Assembly (NCBI GenBank): GCA_004295055.1
Contig: SHNJ01000007.1
Coordinates: 137,081 to 201,080 of the forward strand
Reading direction: 5' to 3'
Source of the DNA: Alphaproteobacteria bacterium
GTDB lineage: Bacteria; Pseudomonadota; Alphaproteobacteria; SHNJ01
DNA: 64,000 nt
The position numbers and the translations under genes were made by a program. This document shows positions 63,350-64,000 of this stretch, one piece after another (position 1 is the stretch's first letter; every line of letters starts with the position of its first letter). The notes under the pieces were generated by a model. That model was not told where the DNA came from and did no database searches. It was given only the letters and a program-made list of their open reading frames with translations.

Positions 63350-64000
63350 TCTCGAACTGCTTTGCGTGAATTCAAAATCGCCGCTAGCAATAGTGAAGCC
63401 GACATTCCCAAAACACCACCTAAGGCGCCGAATCCATATTTTCGGTACATGTAAACTTTTAAATCTGCTGCCGCTATTTTGCTTGTTCCCGTGAAAGAAT
63501 TGCTAACATATGATTGTTGTAATTCGCCGGGATCAACACCTGTAAATTTTTTATGACCGAATTCCGGCGGACCGATTAAATCCACAAACACGATCTGACG
63601 ATTCATCCCCGTAATTTGGTCGGCGCTGGCCGCATCGCGAAATTGAAAATGAATCGCTGGAAGCGGTAACAATAATCCACCAGGGGTCTGCAACGCATCT
63701 GTGTTGATGTCCAAGGAAAGTTTTTCCGCATGGACGCTGCAATCTAACGCTAAACGGTGCGTGGCGGGATCTATCTTTTCGTCAATACTGCGGTTAGCAA
63801 TCGAATAAGAGGGCCGTGCCATATTCAACCAATGATACTGTTCATTCGATACATTGCGCAGCGAACCAAAACCAAAGGAAGTTTGGTTAGCGCATTCCAG
63901 AGAATAGAATCCCTGGTATATATTTGCAGTCGTATAAAAAGAAGTTGGATAAAACGTTATTTTGATAATTGGACGATTATCCAAAAATCGATCAGCCAAG
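63346..64000 (-). CDS. Membrane protein, paralogue of the gene at 60379 (5' end outside window)
   Basis: At least 217 residues; the frame is open to the edge of the window, and the N-terminal membrane helix seen in the paralogue is missing, so the start lies to the right. The extracytoplasmic-type domain is followed by a C-terminal helix (FGALGGVLGMSASLLLAAIL). Conserved blocks shared with 60379 are GFYSLECANQTSFGFGSLR and LPLPAIHFQFRDA. Confidence 0.65.
   Translation of the reverse strand, partial: LADRFLDNRPIIKITFYPTSFYTTANIYQGFYSLECANQTSFGFGSLRNVSNEQYHWLNMARPSYSIANRSIDEKIDPATHRLALDCSVHAEKLSLDINTDALQTPGGLLLPLPAIHFQFRDAASADQITGMNRQIVFVDLIGPPEFGHKKFTGVDPGELQQSYVSNSFTGTSKIAAADLKVYMYRKYGFGALGGVLGMSASLLLAAILNSRKAVRD

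Overview
The window is a stretch of a bacterial chromosome at roughly 48-50 % G+C that reads as an alphaproteobacterium. The evidence is syntenic blocks typical of that class: secF; uvrA / ssb-gyrA-coaD; DUF177-rpmF-plsX-fabH-ihfA-MerR-tRNA-Pro; DUF502 / recG / sdhE-mfd; a class-typical parE; and an NDUFAF6-like squalene-synthase homologue. A deep lineage such as a Micavibrio- or Rhodospirillales-like group would fit, but the sequence here does not fix the genus. The lifestyle looks aerobic and heterotrophic (superoxide dismutase, glutaryl-CoA dehydrogenase with a CoA-transferase, SdhE), with a secreted adhesin.

Layout. 1-5 kb: end of secF, two tandem PEP-CTERM-like surface proteins, sodB, an NDUFAF6-like gene, beta-carbonic anhydrase. 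5-17.6 kb: uvrA and a divergent pseudopilin-like gene, then ssb, gyrA, a small hydrolase, coaD, DUF177, rpmF, plsX, fabH, ihfA, a MerR regulator and tRNA-Pro(GGG). 17.8-24.3 kb: kdpFABC, including a 28-codon kdpF, and a kdpD that stops before the histidine-kinase domain. 24.3-28.4 kb: a leftward operon of TPR protein, RimB-like protease, RimK ligase and M14 deacylase. 28.7-31.6 kb: gcdH, CoA-transferase and a PCuAC-like periplasmic protein. 31.6-43.9 kb: parE, yciA, glnA, a COQ4-motif protein and ald, interspersed with unrecognised and lower-G+C genes; a 183-bp direct repeat brackets a two-gene island. 44.2-53.3 kb: a complete Lap-type adhesion locus (LapG-like protease, TolC, RTX adhesin with a 40-proline tract, ABC transporter, HlyD adaptor). 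53.3-60.4 kb: DUF502, recG, sdhE, mfd. 60.4-64 kb: an accessory tail of unrecognised genes containing two paralogous pairs.

How the parts work together. The kdp genes form a high-affinity potassium pump whose local regulator is a sensor without a kinase. The Lap-type genes can secrete, retain and release a calcium-binding adhesin. The RimK/RimB/M14 set carries the activities to add and remove acidic residues on a protein tail. gcdH and the CoA-transferase handle glutaryl-CoA.

The most unusual feature is a set of three intergenic elements (between sodB and the NDUFAF6-like gene, uvrA and can, ssb and gyrA). Each is built from inverted arrays of 7-base units able to fold into a long hairpin. 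At two loci the element almost exactly fills the gap between a stop codon and the next start codon. Two loci share one heptamer and the third uses a different one.
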